The position numbers and the translations under genes are program-made. A model generated the notes under the pieces. It did no database searches. It was not told where the DNA came from and was given only the letters and a program-made list of their open reading frames with translations. 64,000 nucleotides of DNA, taken from the NCBI GenBank assembly GCA_022316685.1, contig JAKJHU010000024.1:2178501-2242500 (forward strand). The letters are read 5' to 3'. Positions 22,001 to 35,603 of the stretch are shown piece after piece. The first letter of the stretch is position 1, and every line of letters starts with the position of its first letter. The DNA is from Progne subis subis (Eukaryota; Chordata; Aves; Passeriformes; Hirundinidae).

Positions 22001-25000
22001 ATTTTTCCATAGGTAAAACAACTATTTGCCAAGGACCAACGTGCTGGTTTTGGACTAGGGAGAGCTACAACAGAAGAAAAGGAAGTTTCAGTTAGAGAAT
22101 ACAGAATGTTTCTATGTACATCAGCTCGGCTTCAGAAAAACCTCAAGTCTTCTGGTAAATATAATTCAATTATTTGAAAGGCACAGCAACAGAGAATAGT
22201 TTTATACAAAAGCCTAAGTCAAAGCAAAAGACAGAAGCATGACTACGTAAGTACTGTGCAAGTTGATGCTCAAAGATCTCCTTTCTAATGATAAAAAATT
22301 ATTTAGAAAGGATACTTAATGCAATTTATGGTACAGCTTTAAATAGTTATGTCCTCAGCCTCAGAATTGCCAGCATCAGGAATGCATAATGTTACTAAAC
22401 TTTCCAAAATTAAGGTAATAAATATTTTTCAGAGGAATAGGCATAGATCTGTTTACAGCTGGGTGTCTCTTCAATCCCACATCTGTGTAGTGCCACGGCA
22501 AGCAGTGCTAATATAGTCATAAGTGTGACTGTCTGACACACAGAGGGAAAAATAAAAGGAAGTTTATTTTGGATCAGTTTCAGCATTCAGAATCAAATTT
22601 TTGCTTTTGGAGATGAACCCTCCTGATAGCCTGACCTTGCCTGGCAGTCAGCTGGGAGTCAGAGCTTGCACATGTCAGTGCTCCACAGAGTCCTTGGGGA
22701 GGCCCTTGTGTATTTTCAGAGCTTCCCTGCAGGCTGTGCTGAAACTCTTCAAAGGCCTTTTGCTCGCTTCCGAGCCTCCCGCAGTGCATCCAGCTTGCTC
22801 CATTTCAGTAACATCGAGCCATTTGAGGTAATGAAGATGGCATTTTTTTATGCAGCACTGCAGAGGTTGTGTCTCCCCAGGACCGAGCTCCGGTTCAGAC
22901 GCAGCGCGTGTCCGTGCGTGTGTGTGCACATGCATCGCTCATTGCCTCAAGTGAGAGATTCCACTCCCAGCCAGCAATCCATGAGCTGCTGATTTGGCAG
23001 CTGCTTGGCTTAAAGGAGGGAAAATTGGAGAAACAAACAGGCATGATATGGTCATCCTGTACTAACTTTTTTTGTGGGGCAGTGCAGCGGGTGGTCTTTA
23101 TAACAGTGGTTTTCAGAGATGAATTTGCAAAAAGTAAATTACAGCTGTGGTGCAGGAGACTGCATGGCTACAGAGTGCTCCTGTTGTCACAGTCTAAATC
23201 AGCATTGGTGTCAGAGGCTACCAAATACGTATTTGTCAGCTCTCCTGATGCTGGAATAGAAGTCAGTGCGCATGTTCTTCAACTGCAGAGAAAAATGGTA
23301 AAAAAATGACAGTAGAAAGTACCGCTGGAAGACGGTGTTCTTGCCAAATGCAGACATTTGGTAAGAAATCTCAATTTTGAATTTTTTTTTTTAAGTAAAG
23401 AATAATTAATAATTTTAATCCTATTTTAGTAATGTTAATGTCATTTTGAGAATAACAATATCTTGTTCTGTATTTGGCACTGTAGTTCCTTTTACTCCTG
23501 CTCTTTTCTGAAATACTTAAATATATTATTTTTAATATATCAATATGTCACCGAAACCACTTCAAGACTAAAACCATTCAGTATCGTTAAGTGTTTCCTT
23601 TTTCTAGACTGCTTTCTTAATATAATTTCTATTCAGCAATAAAATGACATTCTGACTTCATATATTGATTTAGCATAAATAAAATTCTCACAGAACAGGA
23701 ATTCAATTTCTTAAATGGCATTAGTAAATTATTCCATAAAGAGTTATGTCTTCTTTCAAAGACAGCAAGGCATTTCCACTATAAAATAACACCTTGTTCT
23801 GCTCCACTCACAGTGGAAAGACTCTTTCTGTGCAGTGCGGGGCAGACAAGGCTTACAGCCCCCTTGCAGACAGCTCCTGCTCTCATCTTCACAGTCCAAT
23901 TTGTTGAAGTCTCTGACTCTTCCTTCTGTAGCTTTTGCTCGGTTACTGAATTGTGATCTCTTCCTACCTGAGTAATTTTATCAGCTTCTTAGGTTTTCTT
24001 CTGATTTGGAAGCTCTGGCTTCAGTGACTTGAAGAGCTATCTGATTTCCTCAACAGCCTTCTGTTTCCATCTCCCAGCCCAGCGCTGTCCCCACGCTCCC
24101 TGGCCCTTTCCCCCTCCTGGGTGCCCGGAAGCAGCCAGAGCTGTCTGCCCTGCCAGGGAAGCAGAGCCCAGCTGGAGGGCAGAGCAGGGGAGGGATGGTC
24201 CCGCACAGACACAGCCTCACTGTGCACAAGCAGGGGGAGCAGAGCAGGGCTGTGGCAGTGACAGCCTCACTTGTGTCCCGGTGCATGATTCCATGGGCCC
24301 TGCTATACAAAGTGCTGATATTTTAGGTCTTGTATGTGTAGATTACAGAAAAACTACTGATTCCTGTAAAATCAATGCCACAGGTACCAACTGAATATTT
24401 GGACTAAAACTCCAAATTTTATTGAGAAAAAGTATTAGTTTGGGATTACCTGTGCAGGTAGAGGTGAGAAAGAAACAACTCAGCTGAATTTATTGGCTTA
24501 CAGATATGATGCTTGTGGATATTTTCATTCAAGGCCCATTTCCATTCAGAGCTACATCTGCATCTTCTGCCTCTGTCATCTGGTCAGCTGAGGTTTTATT
24601 CTTCAAGTTCATCTTAGACAAGATGGGAAAGAAATAGCCACGAAGTAGATACCTTATTCTCTACATTTCCATCATGCAGGAACAGCTTTCTGGTGGGGTT
24701 TTGTGACAGCTACAGCTTCAGGCTTGCTAATTTTGAATTCCTAATTCAGTATTTCTGAAGTCATGAACTGTACACTGCTTCACAGAAATGCATTAAAAAG
24801 CACCTCATCTCATTTTCTTGTCTTTTGTTGAAGCACAAAGCTATATAATGTGCTTTATAAATGCTGCTATTTTGTGAGACAGCTGTTTCCCTCTTTTTTG
24901 GTTTTAACGAGTGAGAGAGTTGGGATACCAGTTACTTCTCCCTTTTTCCTTGTTAGGCCCAAAGAGGGAGGAAAAGGTTCCTTGTCCCAACAAATGTATG

Positions 25001-28000
25001 TACCCAGACAACATCACAACACATGACAGCCTACACTAACAAGCAGGTGGTTAAGTTTGGGCTACAGTAAATTTTGGTCTTAATCTCTTTTGAGTTTTAA
25101 AGGCCTTGAAGCCTAGGCCACAGTTCCTGTCTAATACAGAGCTGAGAGGCACAACTATGAACTGACAACATGTGTGAAATCGTGGCCTCAGCCCTGTTCA
25201 TACCGGAAAAGTCTGTTCCACTGTCATGGCAATAGATCTGAAAATCAAGCTGCTTCTCAGCAGCTGAGCACCGTGAACGTAGATTGGTTTTGAGGACATC
25301 GGGACCCATTTATAAAGGTTGTTTGTACTTGTAAATGTCATCTTTGGTGCATACATTCCACAGCCTTGCTGTAGGCACCTCCTCCTAGTTAGCAGCTTCC
25401 TTAAGCTGAAGCAGAGCCGTCCTGAGGCCAGCAGCGGTGCCAGCTGCACGGCAGGGAGCTCCTGGCAGGAGGCACTGTGGGAGAAGAGAAAGGCAGCTTG
25501 AACTGAGGAGGCCTCACACACAAAAAAATGCTCAGGAGGCATCAGCTGAATGCTATTAGCAGCCAGGTCAATCTCTCTTTTCTCCTCCAGAGTGTTTGGA
25601 TGGAGCAGGTGGGTATGGTCTTCTGTATGTTTATGGATTCTTTTTGTTTTGTTTTAGTTCTTTTCTGTGTTGTATTTTTTAAAAAATTGCATCTAGCACT
25701 CTATTTAAGCTTTTGCTAGTAGCTAAAAATATAAACAAATCAGGTGTTTGTTTAGCTTAATTCCTGGTGCTGCGGATTTTTGCATGCAACTGTCATTATG
25801 AATTGGTTATTTCTTTGCTCAAAACCATCAACAATTACAGCATCCAAGGTAAATACTTAAATAAATCAAGTTTGATAAATTAAGTAGTTATAACTTCAGA
25901 AATCTAAGATAAATAGGAAGGAGAGAATATTTTTATAAGGTTTATTCAGATTTCCTTGGCAAGACCTTGATCGACAGTAGACATCCCAGCCAGTACTTTC
26001 CCCTGCAACCTGACACTCTTGGCTGAGAGACATCACAAACACAACGGAGTGACCATGTGATGGTAACTGCTCTGAACAGCTACAACTGTGTGCTGATGGC
26101 TCCTCTGAAGTGGTTCACAAGCTTGAGATCACATGCAAAGGGCAGTTAGAAGGTAGCCTGGGTAACCCAGCTCTGGAACAAGAACAGGATATGCCTCCGT
26201 GGCAGGGTAGCAGGCTGTATGCAAGAAATAAATGCAGGTGTCCAGCTATTCTGTTGGTCTTCTAGACTGGAAAAAGACACACCAGATTTTAGAGAGAAAG
26301 ACTTCTCCTTTTTTAGCCAATTATATAATTTTATAGCAGCATCTAAGGGAAAAACTGCAGCATGCACTAATTATTTCTATGGCAAATTATTAAAATCCTC
26401 TGATGGGAAGAAACTCAAGCTGGTTCCCTACTTGCTGTCCTGTAAAACAGAAACATAAATACTCTGTAAGGCTGCCCCTGATCCTCAAAAGATCAAAGCA
26501 GCCTCTTCATAGAGGACTGAACTGTGCAGGGCCAGCAGTACATGCTACAATAAATATCTGAGCATCCATTGTTTATCAAGGACTAAGGAGAGCAGAAGGT
26601 TGTATTAAAGAAGAAAAGAGCAAATTTTCCTGCTGTGAATACTTTGAGGTAAAGTTCAAACCCAGTATGTCAGAGTTCAGCATTGGAAAGGAGAGCTCTG
26701 GAAACAGAAGACATTTCTTTCTGTCCGAAGAGGGGAAGCTGTGACAGTAAGTGTGTCATCCTAAGTCCTCTGTTAAAGAGCATTTTAGATGACGTTAACC
26801 AGACTTTGGAAGGCAGCTGTTATGAAGCACAGCTCAAGAAACTCAGCTGCCTCAAGGCCTTGGAGCAGCCTTTTTACTTTTATGTCTTGGTTAATGAATA
26901 GGCTGCCCTTTGGCAACTGTTACATAAGTGAGAGCTTTTTAAACCCAATGCATTTCAGATTCTCTTGAAAAACAAATTTTTTGACCCAACAGGATAATGT
27001 GTAAGCAATTCCCTGAGTTATAGCCTTCTCTATGTTTTCTCAGTGTGGGTTTTTTATTCATAAAGCACATTGTGAGCATGGGGAAAGCAGTTCCACGGGC
27101 AAACTGCTTTTGCAATATTGCTTAAAAGTGTCCAGTGATGTCAATATGATCACAGCATTCTTCTGAGCCAGGACTCTGTCCTATATCAACTGAAATTAGT
27201 GGGATCATTTCCAACGATTTTGCTGTGCAGTAAGTTGGGATTTGAATAAGAGAAGCAAGTATGAATAGATTATATTCAACATATTTTTCTCCTCAGTACC
27301 AGAGAAACTGATACAAACACTGCCTGTATGCAGAAAGTTTCCCTTCTTTAATAAGCTCTTTCTTCTCCCCAAAACTAAGGGGAAACAGGTCATGCACATA
27401 AAAATGTGCATTTGGTGCACTACTTGCATTGAAATAATTCAGTTCTTGGATTTTGCTGCTCTATAAGTGGAGAACAGATCTGGGTACACTTGTGGCGGAC
27501 TCTGTTAACATTCATGTCCTGCTTCTTTAAGGAAAAAAAAAAAAAAAAAGGTTAAAATAATAATCTGTTTCAAGTTTTACCTGGAGCCCACTGTTAAATT
27601 GGTCCTTGGCCAATGGCAGTCTAAGAATATGCTTTCCTACTAATTTGGTTCAGTGATAAGATTGCTTGCCAGCAGTACACAGTGGAGAAAATTCTGTGTG
27701 GTTAGCTCTGGTTACCTGGCAAACAGGCACACAATTTGAACAGCCAGTGGGAAATTCCTATTGGCCTGCTTATATTGTTTTCTAGAGTCATTCACCTGTT
27801 TCTTTTTCAGTGCTCTCTTCCTCTCATTATATTTCCTTGGGATTATCTTTTGTGCCTGTAAAAGATCAAAGCAATAGGCAATCAGAATTTGCTCTAAGAA
27901 GTGGCTTCTGTTACATCAGGACTGAATCCAGTAGACTAAAAATTCACATGTAATTAAAAAAAAAAAAAAAATCCCAATCCCCACCATCACAGATACAACT

Positions 28001-29489
28001 TCTGCTGCCTCATGGTTTATTTTTGGATAGAGCTAATTACATGAGCATAGTGAGGACACACAAGTACCTGTTACAGTGTCAAAACCAGGCAAGTGTAATT
28101 TAATGTGCCGTTCTGCTGGGCTTGAAACCTATTTGCAATCAAGCAAACCGTTGAGCTTTTCAGCAGATTTGGCTTCCTCCCCTCGGGAGAGGTTGAGCAC
28201 TGGGACAGCAGCCACGTTTCACTGCTGCTCCTGACTGAGGCACATTGACAGAGACATGTGTGGGAGTTTACACAGAGTCCACTTGCACCAAACCTTGTTC
28301 TGGCCAGGATTAATCTCTCATTTTTATGAGCACTAAACTTCACTAACATTTACCCCCAAATTTAAAAAATATCAAGAATGTATTACTAAAGCAATTTTTT
28401 TACATAAATAAATATTTATTTAATCTTTGTTGCCATGGATGAGGAGAACACGGTGTTGGTGCCAAACCCTTCATGGCCTCCTGGATGTACCTGATGTTAA
28501 CTCTTTCAGAGGAAAGGGGAAGCGATGAGTCACCCACTGATTTGCAGTTTGTATTTAGTTCCCATCTAACTCAAGAAAAACTGCCAAAATCTTGAATGTT
28601 ATTAAGAGCCTGAGTACCTTGTATGTGAAATGTGAGATGCAGTATCTGACAGTCCTGCAGTGGAGCACAGCTCAGGAGCTCTCCAGCCAATGCCAAGCCA
28701 GTGCACTTGGAGCAACGTTATTCCAGCAGTCTCATCAGAATTAATTAGCCTGGCTGAGAGGCAGGACAGATTTTGCCTGGGCAGGCTGCACAGACAGGGC
28801 AGCTATAGAGCCTGGTACCTGAGCCAGTTTGTTTGCAGCAATACAGAAGTGCTGTCAGGGCTGAGAAAATTAGACTGACTTAAATGGTGCCACATCACAC
28901 TATTTATTAGATCAGTTGCCTCAATGACATATGCAGAAGGCTGTATCTAAAACAGGTTTGCTCCTATGATTTTCCTTTTTGGTGCAGATTCAAGAGAAGG
29001 AAGAGTCTGAGTATCCTACTTGAAAAGCCATTCTCTATGAATTCAGCAAAAAATGTTAAGTTGTAGTAAAGCAGTTCCTTTTCCCATCTCATATGCAAGT
29101 ACATCTATTAAGAATGGAAGTAGAAGTAGGAATATATAGATATGCACTAAAGTATCAGAGATCTCCAAGATTAATCCGTTCACTCACTCATCTACAATAA
29201 TCCAATTTTACTTAGTAGAACCCTTTAAATGAATGTTTGGCAAACAGTATACCTATATTTTATTCCTGAAGTCTACACAGCTAAGTAATAGTTAAGCGTA
29301 TAAACTCACATTCATTAGCTTCCAGGAGAGAGGAATTCGGAAACCTAATCTGATGTTAAGACCTTTTCAGGTAACATGAGCCTTTCATCGAATGGGGTTC
29401 TTGTGTATATGAGCTGTTATTGCCAGGCACAGTAACCCCAGCAAGGAGCAAGGACTGACCTGGAGCATTATCTGCCCTCCAGGGCATAC

Positions 29490-29560
29490 TGGTGGAGGAC
29501 CCAGCTCCTTCCTGTCTTTGGTGTGATTCTGGGCAAGTCACTGGGAAATAAGACACAAAG
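29490..29560 (+). repeat. Possible relic of a MIR/CORE-type SINE core
   Basis: GTGTGATTCTGGGCAAGTCA (from 29521) resembles the conserved core of MIR-like SINEs (T-G-T-G-A-C-C-T-T-G-G-G-C-A-A-G-T-C-A). The preceding CCAGCTCCTTCCTGTCTTT fits the same family's upstream core. The match is from memory and short; chance similarity is possible. Confidence 0.4.
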
Positions 29561-30175
29561 GCTATTTGGAAAGTAAAAATATAATACTTTGAACTAGGGT
29601 AGGTTGTAAGATTGAAAGACTGTGAAGTTATCGTCAGTAACTGGGGAACAAACAAGCATTTTAGAAAAAAACCCACACTGTTAGGTGGCTTGTTTTTGTG
29701 AGAATCAAAGAAGAAGCAGGATGAAAATGTGACTACGAGAAAGTGTTTTATATACACATAAGTACCTATGACTGATGGGATCAGTAGAGAGGCACTGCTC
29801 TGGTAGGCTAATCCCTGACTGCATCCTCCACACTGTACAGTTATTGCTTGATCCTACAACAAAGTCTGTGTTCACAGGTGAAGTTTCTGTACAGCTATAT
29901 ATGACACGCAGCAGCTGCTGCTGCATTACAAAGTGCTCAGGGCCAGATGCTGCTGTAGTTTGGCAGAGTGGGTACAGAATAGGAATTAGGACTTTCAGGG
30001 CTATCCATTAAATTTGCATGTCTCAATTTGCTAAATGGAATAAAAATCCAAGACTGAAGATCTCAACTAGGAATCCCTGGAGAAATTCAAGGTAAGATTT
30101 AGGTAGCTCAGAAAGGAGCATATACTGTCTGCAGTTTTCTGTGCAAAAATATGCTGTAAAAATTCTGTGTTCCCT

Positions 30176-30225
30176 AAAGGGGAAAAAAAAAAAAAAGAAA
30201 AAAGAAAAAAGAAAAAAAAAAAGAA
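30176..30225 (+). repeat. 50-nt uninterrupted purine tract
   Basis: An A-rich run with G at intervals (GAAAAAAG units) contains no pyrimidine for 50 nt. It is followed by two copies of AAAAGAACAACCCA. Low-complexity sequence; the open frame on the other strand across it is an artefact of the tract. Confidence 0.8.
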
Positions 30226-31960
30226 CAACCCAGAAAAAGAACAACCCAACCATTTTTATGAGAAGCAGCACTAATGGGGAGACATGTTAACAGGAGTGCT
30301 GATTCATATCATTAATGTGCGCAGGCAGTAACTGTGGAGAGGGAAAGATCTGTTGGAACATGCTTTTCTTGAGAACACGCCTAAATTAAGAGGCTGTCAG
30401 AGACATGTGTTTCACAGTGTTGGCAACCCAGGTGTAACAAATTTCCAAGATGACTATTAGTGAGTACTAACAGCTAAAAAAGCACTTCTAATTTCTTGCT
30501 GAATGTGGAGGCTTGACTGAAAGTGGGAACTGCAAGCAGAACATTCAAGACACACATGCAGAGTAATGGCCATTAGCAGGGAATACATAAATGACACAAT
30601 GAGGTCCAAATCAAGTGATTTGATTTAAGAAAAAGAACCAGGAATGTTGAGAGTGGAAATACCACTTCACCCTTTCCTCGTGCAGAACTTTTTGCTTTCT
30701 TTGTCATGTAATTGTCTTTGACGGTGGGTCTTGGATCTCATTTGTTATGGCAATTCCTATCTTCCTTTATTTGCTTTTCTTTTGAGATATTTTAGAATAA
30801 TTATAATTGACCTGGGGAAAAAAAATACACGTATCCTCTTACCACTTTTATTTTCTGAGTGTTACATTTTTTTTTAATTTAGGTCTTTTTACTGCAATGG
30901 AACCAGACTTGATAGGATTTTATTTCCTAAATGTGACAGATGTCTGAGAAAACTACTTTTCTATTTCAGTAGGGCTGTTTTGAGGAGGAGAAATGGGAAT
31001 TAAGCATGACTTTCAAGAATTTTGGTCTTCAATGTGACTAATTTCCTCTTAAAGTTAGTGTCCAATCTGATCTGCAGTGGTAGAACATTCAAGCACATAG
31101 CATAAAGGAAAACAGGCATCTTGCTAGTAAAACATTCAGTCCTTTCACCTTGCTGAACCTTGAGTAAGGGTGGAAGAGAAAATGTAAAACTTTTGATGCT
31201 AAACATTTAGACAGGGTTCAAAGATTTTTTTTTTTTTTAAACCTATTAGCCTATTATTGGCAATATTTATCATGAAAACCTTAAAGTGACACTTAGTTTG
31301 GCTACTTTCTTTTCAATAAGCACCCTCCTCTTAGCTGTACATATGGCATTTGAGACTGATTAATGATACTGAATAATGAAAAAACATTTTCTTGTACCTT
31401 AAAAAGTGTTTTCATGATAAAGTGCTGACCCATTCACAAAGCAGGGCATCAAGGCAGGCGAAAGTGGTGCAACTCAGACTTTGAAAATGGAAGGTCCCCA
31501 GATCACATCTGAAATGCATGAGTGCTTTTTCCAGAAAGCAGTCTGTCAGTCACTGGATCTGGTAGCAGAACTCTGCCAGCCAGCCAGACCAGGTAATGTC
31601 AGCTCCATGGCAATTAGCCTTGAGCAAATGCTGGTAGGCTCTTTTGTTATTGCTTTTTTAAAACAATCATTCTGTACTCCACACTTATGTAATTCTACAG
31701 GTTTTATTAATTTATGGCTTTATTGATTTTATGTATCTGATTTATAGTGTTAATTAACATTGTGTCTGGGAACTGTATGGAAATGCACCTTATTTAGGAA
31801 CTGTGTGAAAAATCTCTGAAGGACATGAAAACATTAATTCCCATGAGTTTACCATCTGTCTTTCACATGATTGTTTGCAATATGAAGGAATCCGTAGCAC
31901 CTATGTCTGTGATTTTTTCTGGGAATGGGACAACATCAGAAATTAAATTACAATCCACTG

Positions 31961-32974
31961 TGTTGCATTGGATTTGGTGGAAAAGTTATGATAGGGGGAG
32001 CATGGGGTGGTGTCCTGAGGGTATCTTCCTTGAGAAGGTGCTGGAAGCTTCTCTGGAGCCAATGCCAGCCGTCTCCAAGATAGATCTGCTGCTGGCCAAG
32101 GCCAAGCCCATAAACAACAGTGGTAGTGCCCCTGGGATATTTGGAAAGGGGGGCAAACATTGTGCAGTTGCATATGGGGAGAGGAGAAAAGAGTGAGAAT
32201 ATGTGGGAGAAGCAGCTCTGCAGACACTGAGGTCAGTGAGGAAGGAGGGGCCGGAGGTGCCGCAGGCACACGAGCAGAGATTCCTGTGCAGCCCCTGGTG
32301 AGGCAGCGGTGCCCCTGCAGCCCAGAGAGGTCCAGGGGAACCCAGATCCACCCGCAGCCCACAGAGGACCCCACGCCAGAGCAGCTGGATGCCCAAAAGG
32401 CTCTGTGCCCTCATAGAAACCCACGCTGGAGCAGGCTCCTGGCAGGACCTGTGGCCGCATGGGGAGAGGGGCCCACATTGGGACAGGTTTGCTGACAGGA
32501 GCTTTGAAGCCCCTGGGGACCCATGCTGGAGCAGCCTGTTCCTGAGGGATTGCACCCCATGGAAGAGGCCCACGCTGGCACAGAGGAAGAGTGTGAGGAG
32601 TCCTTCCCCTGAGAAGCATGTAGTAGCCAAGACAATGTGTGATGGACTAAAAGGAGCCCCTGCTCCCTGTCCCCCTACACTGCTGGCAGGGAGGAAGTAG
32701 AGAAATCAGGAGTGAAGGGTATCCCCAGGAAGGGCTGGGAGAAAGGTGTTCCAAGATTTCTCCTTATCCTACACGAGTTTGATTATTAACAATTTAATTT
32801 CCCCAAGTCTGTTCTGCCTGTCACAGTGCTCGCTGCTGAGATCACTCTCCTATCTCTATCCTATCTCGACCCAGGAGACTTTCATTACATTTTCTCTGCC
32901 CTGCCCAGCTCAGGAGAAGAGTGACTAACAGGCTCTGGGGGGCACTGATGCTCAGACAGAGTCAACCCACAGCA
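31961..32974 (+). mobile_element. Decayed avian endogenous-retrovirus-type LTR (solo)
   Basis: A sequence of about 1 kb begins TGTTGCATTGG and ends near CAACCCACAGCA, so it has TG...CA termini. It includes a C/G-rich internal block of degenerate repeats (32340-32590; CCACGCTGGAGCAG-like units), then a T-rich segment and a CTATCTCGACCC motif. This arrangement matches, from memory, a common interspersed LTR of bird genomes; the exact family is not certain. No retroviral coding sequence is present next to it. I found no convincing target-site duplication. The long open frames across the block on both strands come from its GC content. Confidence 0.6.
32340..32590 (+). repeat. Degenerate tandem units inside the LTR
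   Basis: About five imperfect units share a GAGG-CCCAC-CTGG-GCAG pattern (for example around 32362, 32420, 32470, 32519 and 32566). Unit length varies from about 45 to 55 bp. This looks like the internal variable-number repeat of the LTR family. Confidence 0.55.
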
Positions 32975-35370
32975 TACATGTCCCTGACCACTTAAAAAGA
33001 AATTGCTAATGTTGTCTCAGCTAGATAGGCAGTAGAGGACTTCTGGGTCCCACTCTGGAGTATACTTTCTAGATAACATTTGTTAAAGGTGACTGTTTCT
33101 GGTTGCAACGTCAGGCTTGCAGAACATCATGATCCCATGGCTATTCTTTTAGGTGGAACTACAAATCATGGTGTGACAGGATAAACTTCTTTTTTTGCTG
33201 CAGGATACTATTTTATGCTGGGTCTGCCCTGCCCATCTCACAGAAGCTTTTTTCAATAAAGAAAGCCTTTGCTATTCAGGGTTTTTTGACCTTGAACTGC
33301 TTTGGGCACAGCAAGAATAAGCAGCTGGAGAAGGAGGCAAAAGGTAGGCAGAGAAATGTCTGCTGTGAGCTCCCTCAAGCAACCTGGGCTGCCCAAAATG
33401 AAAAGGAAGGCCTTCACCTGCCTATGAGGAAAGAAGGCCAAAGTACATGGTCTTTGACAGAAGCAAAAGCTCTTTACTATTGCCAGGAACTTTGCATCAC
33501 TTGCTGGTTGACATTATGTCTGCTGACTGTTTGCCCATGGACCTTAGCTCCAGGATTTCTCCTGACCTCAGAGACAAAAGCTCCTAAGCAGCTGCATCAG
33601 CCTTTGCAACATTCACCTCTGCTACAGACACAGGCAGCGCAGGAGAGGGCTGGCAGGACACCCAGCCCCTGTTTCGGGCCAAAAATGGGGTCAGCAGGAA
33701 ACATCTAAGTCAGACAGCGGTCAGGAGGTGAGGCAGGATCAAATCAAAGACTAGGAAATCTTATGCACGTTGGCTGTGGAGTAAACACCATGCCTGATGT
33801 TCCCAGTGTAGATGTGTTTTAGAATGCCTTACGGCTCTGAACTTAAAACTATTTTAAAGGGATTGCATTATATATCCTTTCTAGTACTTTATGAAGCTAT
33901 TTATAATAGTTGAATGCCAGGAGTTTGGGATTTAAAAAAAAAACCAAAAAAACCCAAACAAGCAGAAAACCCCAAAGCAATTCTAGAAGTAGCCTTTCTT
34001 ATCTTCAGTCTTGTGGTTTTGTGTCAGATGGATGACACAGAGTTAGCTATATTACTATTTCAAATTGGCATGTTCTATTGAAAATGAGTCAGGAGCTACC
34101 CTGTTATACCTCCTGAACCAAACAGAGCTAATGCAGATTTACGCTAACATTACTAAGAGGAGAAATTGGCCATTTTTGGACATCAATGATTTCTAAGCAA
34201 AGAAATATGCTGTATCTCCAATAGGGCTTCATAACCCCTCATTAAATAGATTTATGAAACTTGAAGAGAAAACAGACTGCTGAGCAACAAATTTATTCTT
34301 TGCAATCTGTGCAAGCTAGTGGTACATACCTTTTACATTTAATAACAAAATACCTGCCTGGAGCACCTTTTACACTTTAGCTTGTACATGCATTGTGTCA
34401 TAGTATTTTATTCCAATTTCTATCAGATAACTCTACTGTCTGTATACATGAAGAGTTTTTACAATTCTTAGTAAAGCTCTGAGTCCCTGTGACTGGATTT
34501 TTATTTCTCAAGTAGGGCATTCTCTGCAATAACTTTCCATCACCACATCCAACATTCTTTGTCTCCTTTGAAAATCATGGCTGATTAAAAGTCTAATGCA
34601 ACAGCTGTTTGTGATCATATGATTGATATGTTTTCTAGACAGATGCTTAGCATTAGATGCAGAAACATTTTTGCAGTGCTCAAGAAATTTGGAATTGATA
34701 TTTTTTAAAGTCACAGTAGGACAGAGCTGCTAGACAATGTAGATTCTTTACAGACATAATTAAGAATTTGTGTAACTCAAAAGATTGATCACACTACTCA
34801 AAAAAACCGCCCCCACGGGCATGGTTTCAGGAGGCAAAATTATTTTCACAAACCAGAAAACACTCTGAAAACTTTTAACAACTCACTATGCCCATGGATT
34901 ACTGCACAATGTAATTTCTTTTTGCTGTTCAATATCAGAAGTGAACTCCCCTTGTGAAAAAGCTTTCTCGTTGGCTCCCATTAGCTGGCCACTATGAGAA
35001 CAACTGCTCCTGGCAAGACCAGGTGGAGCACAAGTAGGAATGTGGCAGCTAAACAATTTCCAGGATGGGAGACATTAGGTTTTGTAACTGTCTTTAAGAT
35101 ATAAAACAATATCTTTGTGGTCAATCAAGGGCCTGCTGCCTGACAGCTCCAGTCTGGGGAGGCATCTCAGAGCACAGATCCTCACCCACAGCCCTGCCAG
35201 GAGCCTGGCACTGGGAGCGATGCCTGGGAGAGCCTCACCACACCCACGGGAACACCTGCTGCGGCTCATGGAGAAACCCCTGAGACCTCGCGCCCGTGCA
35301 AAGAACCTGACGGAGCTGCAGCAGAGGTTTGCAACGTGGCATGGCCCGGGGTGAGGCTGCACGGGACCTG
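32975..35370. other. Non-coding interval
   Basis: No gene is recognisable. An open frame at 33286-33708 (+) has no domain or splice context. A low-complexity A/C run lies near 33934-33975. The DNA becomes GC-rich from about 35130 towards the minisatellite. Confidence 0.6.
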
Positions 35371-35603
35371 CGGGGCTGCACCTGGGACCTGAGGGCTCCA
35401 CCAGGGTCTGAGGGGCTGCAGCTGGGACCTGCGGGCTCCACCAGGGTCTGAGGGGCTGCACCTGGGACCTGAGGGCTCCACCAGGGTCTGAGGGGCTGCA
35501 GCTGGGACCTGAGGGCTCCACCAGGGTCTGAGGGGCTGCACCTGGGACCTGAGGGCTCCACCAGGGTCTGAGGGGCTGCAGCTGAGACCTGCGGGGCTGC
35601 ACC
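35371..35603 (+). repeat. GC-rich minisatellite, 40-bp unit, about 5.8 copies
   Basis: Units begin at 35371, 35411, 35451, 35491, 35531 and 35571, each starting GGGGCTGCA after one variable base. The next residues alternate CCTGGGACCT and GCTGGGACCT from unit to unit, giving an 80-bp higher-order period. All three reverse frames stay open through the array because the unit lacks stops, so the three overlapping open frames at 35075-35792 are not evidence of a protein. Confidence 0.93.

Larger units (their letters stand above)
19061..31960. other. Non-coding interval downstream of PTPRC
   Basis: This 12.9-kb stretch has no recognisable gene. GC-richer patches lie at about 21240-21730, 22640-22960 and 24060-24260, where overlapping open frames on both strands lack splice sites or domains and are best read as chance. 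It includes a possible SINE core at 29490-29560, a purine tract at 30176-30225, and short poly(A) tracts near 27532 and 27957. Part of it may be transcribed as antisense lncRNA. Confidence 0.65.

Noticed and set aside
31211..31240. GGGTTCAAAGA followed by a T run, like a tRNA B box and Pol III terminator
   Set aside because: No A box or cloverleaf can be folded upstream, so it is not a tRNA or a tRNA-derived SINE.
31986..32630. 214-codon - strand open frame and partners on both strands
   Set aside because: It lies inside the GC-rich tandem block of the LTR, where stops are rare. It does not resemble a retroviral or cellular protein.
33286..33708. 140-codon + strand open frame downstream of the LTR
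   Set aside because: Cys/Leu-rich translation without domain, signal peptide or splice context; local GC is raised.
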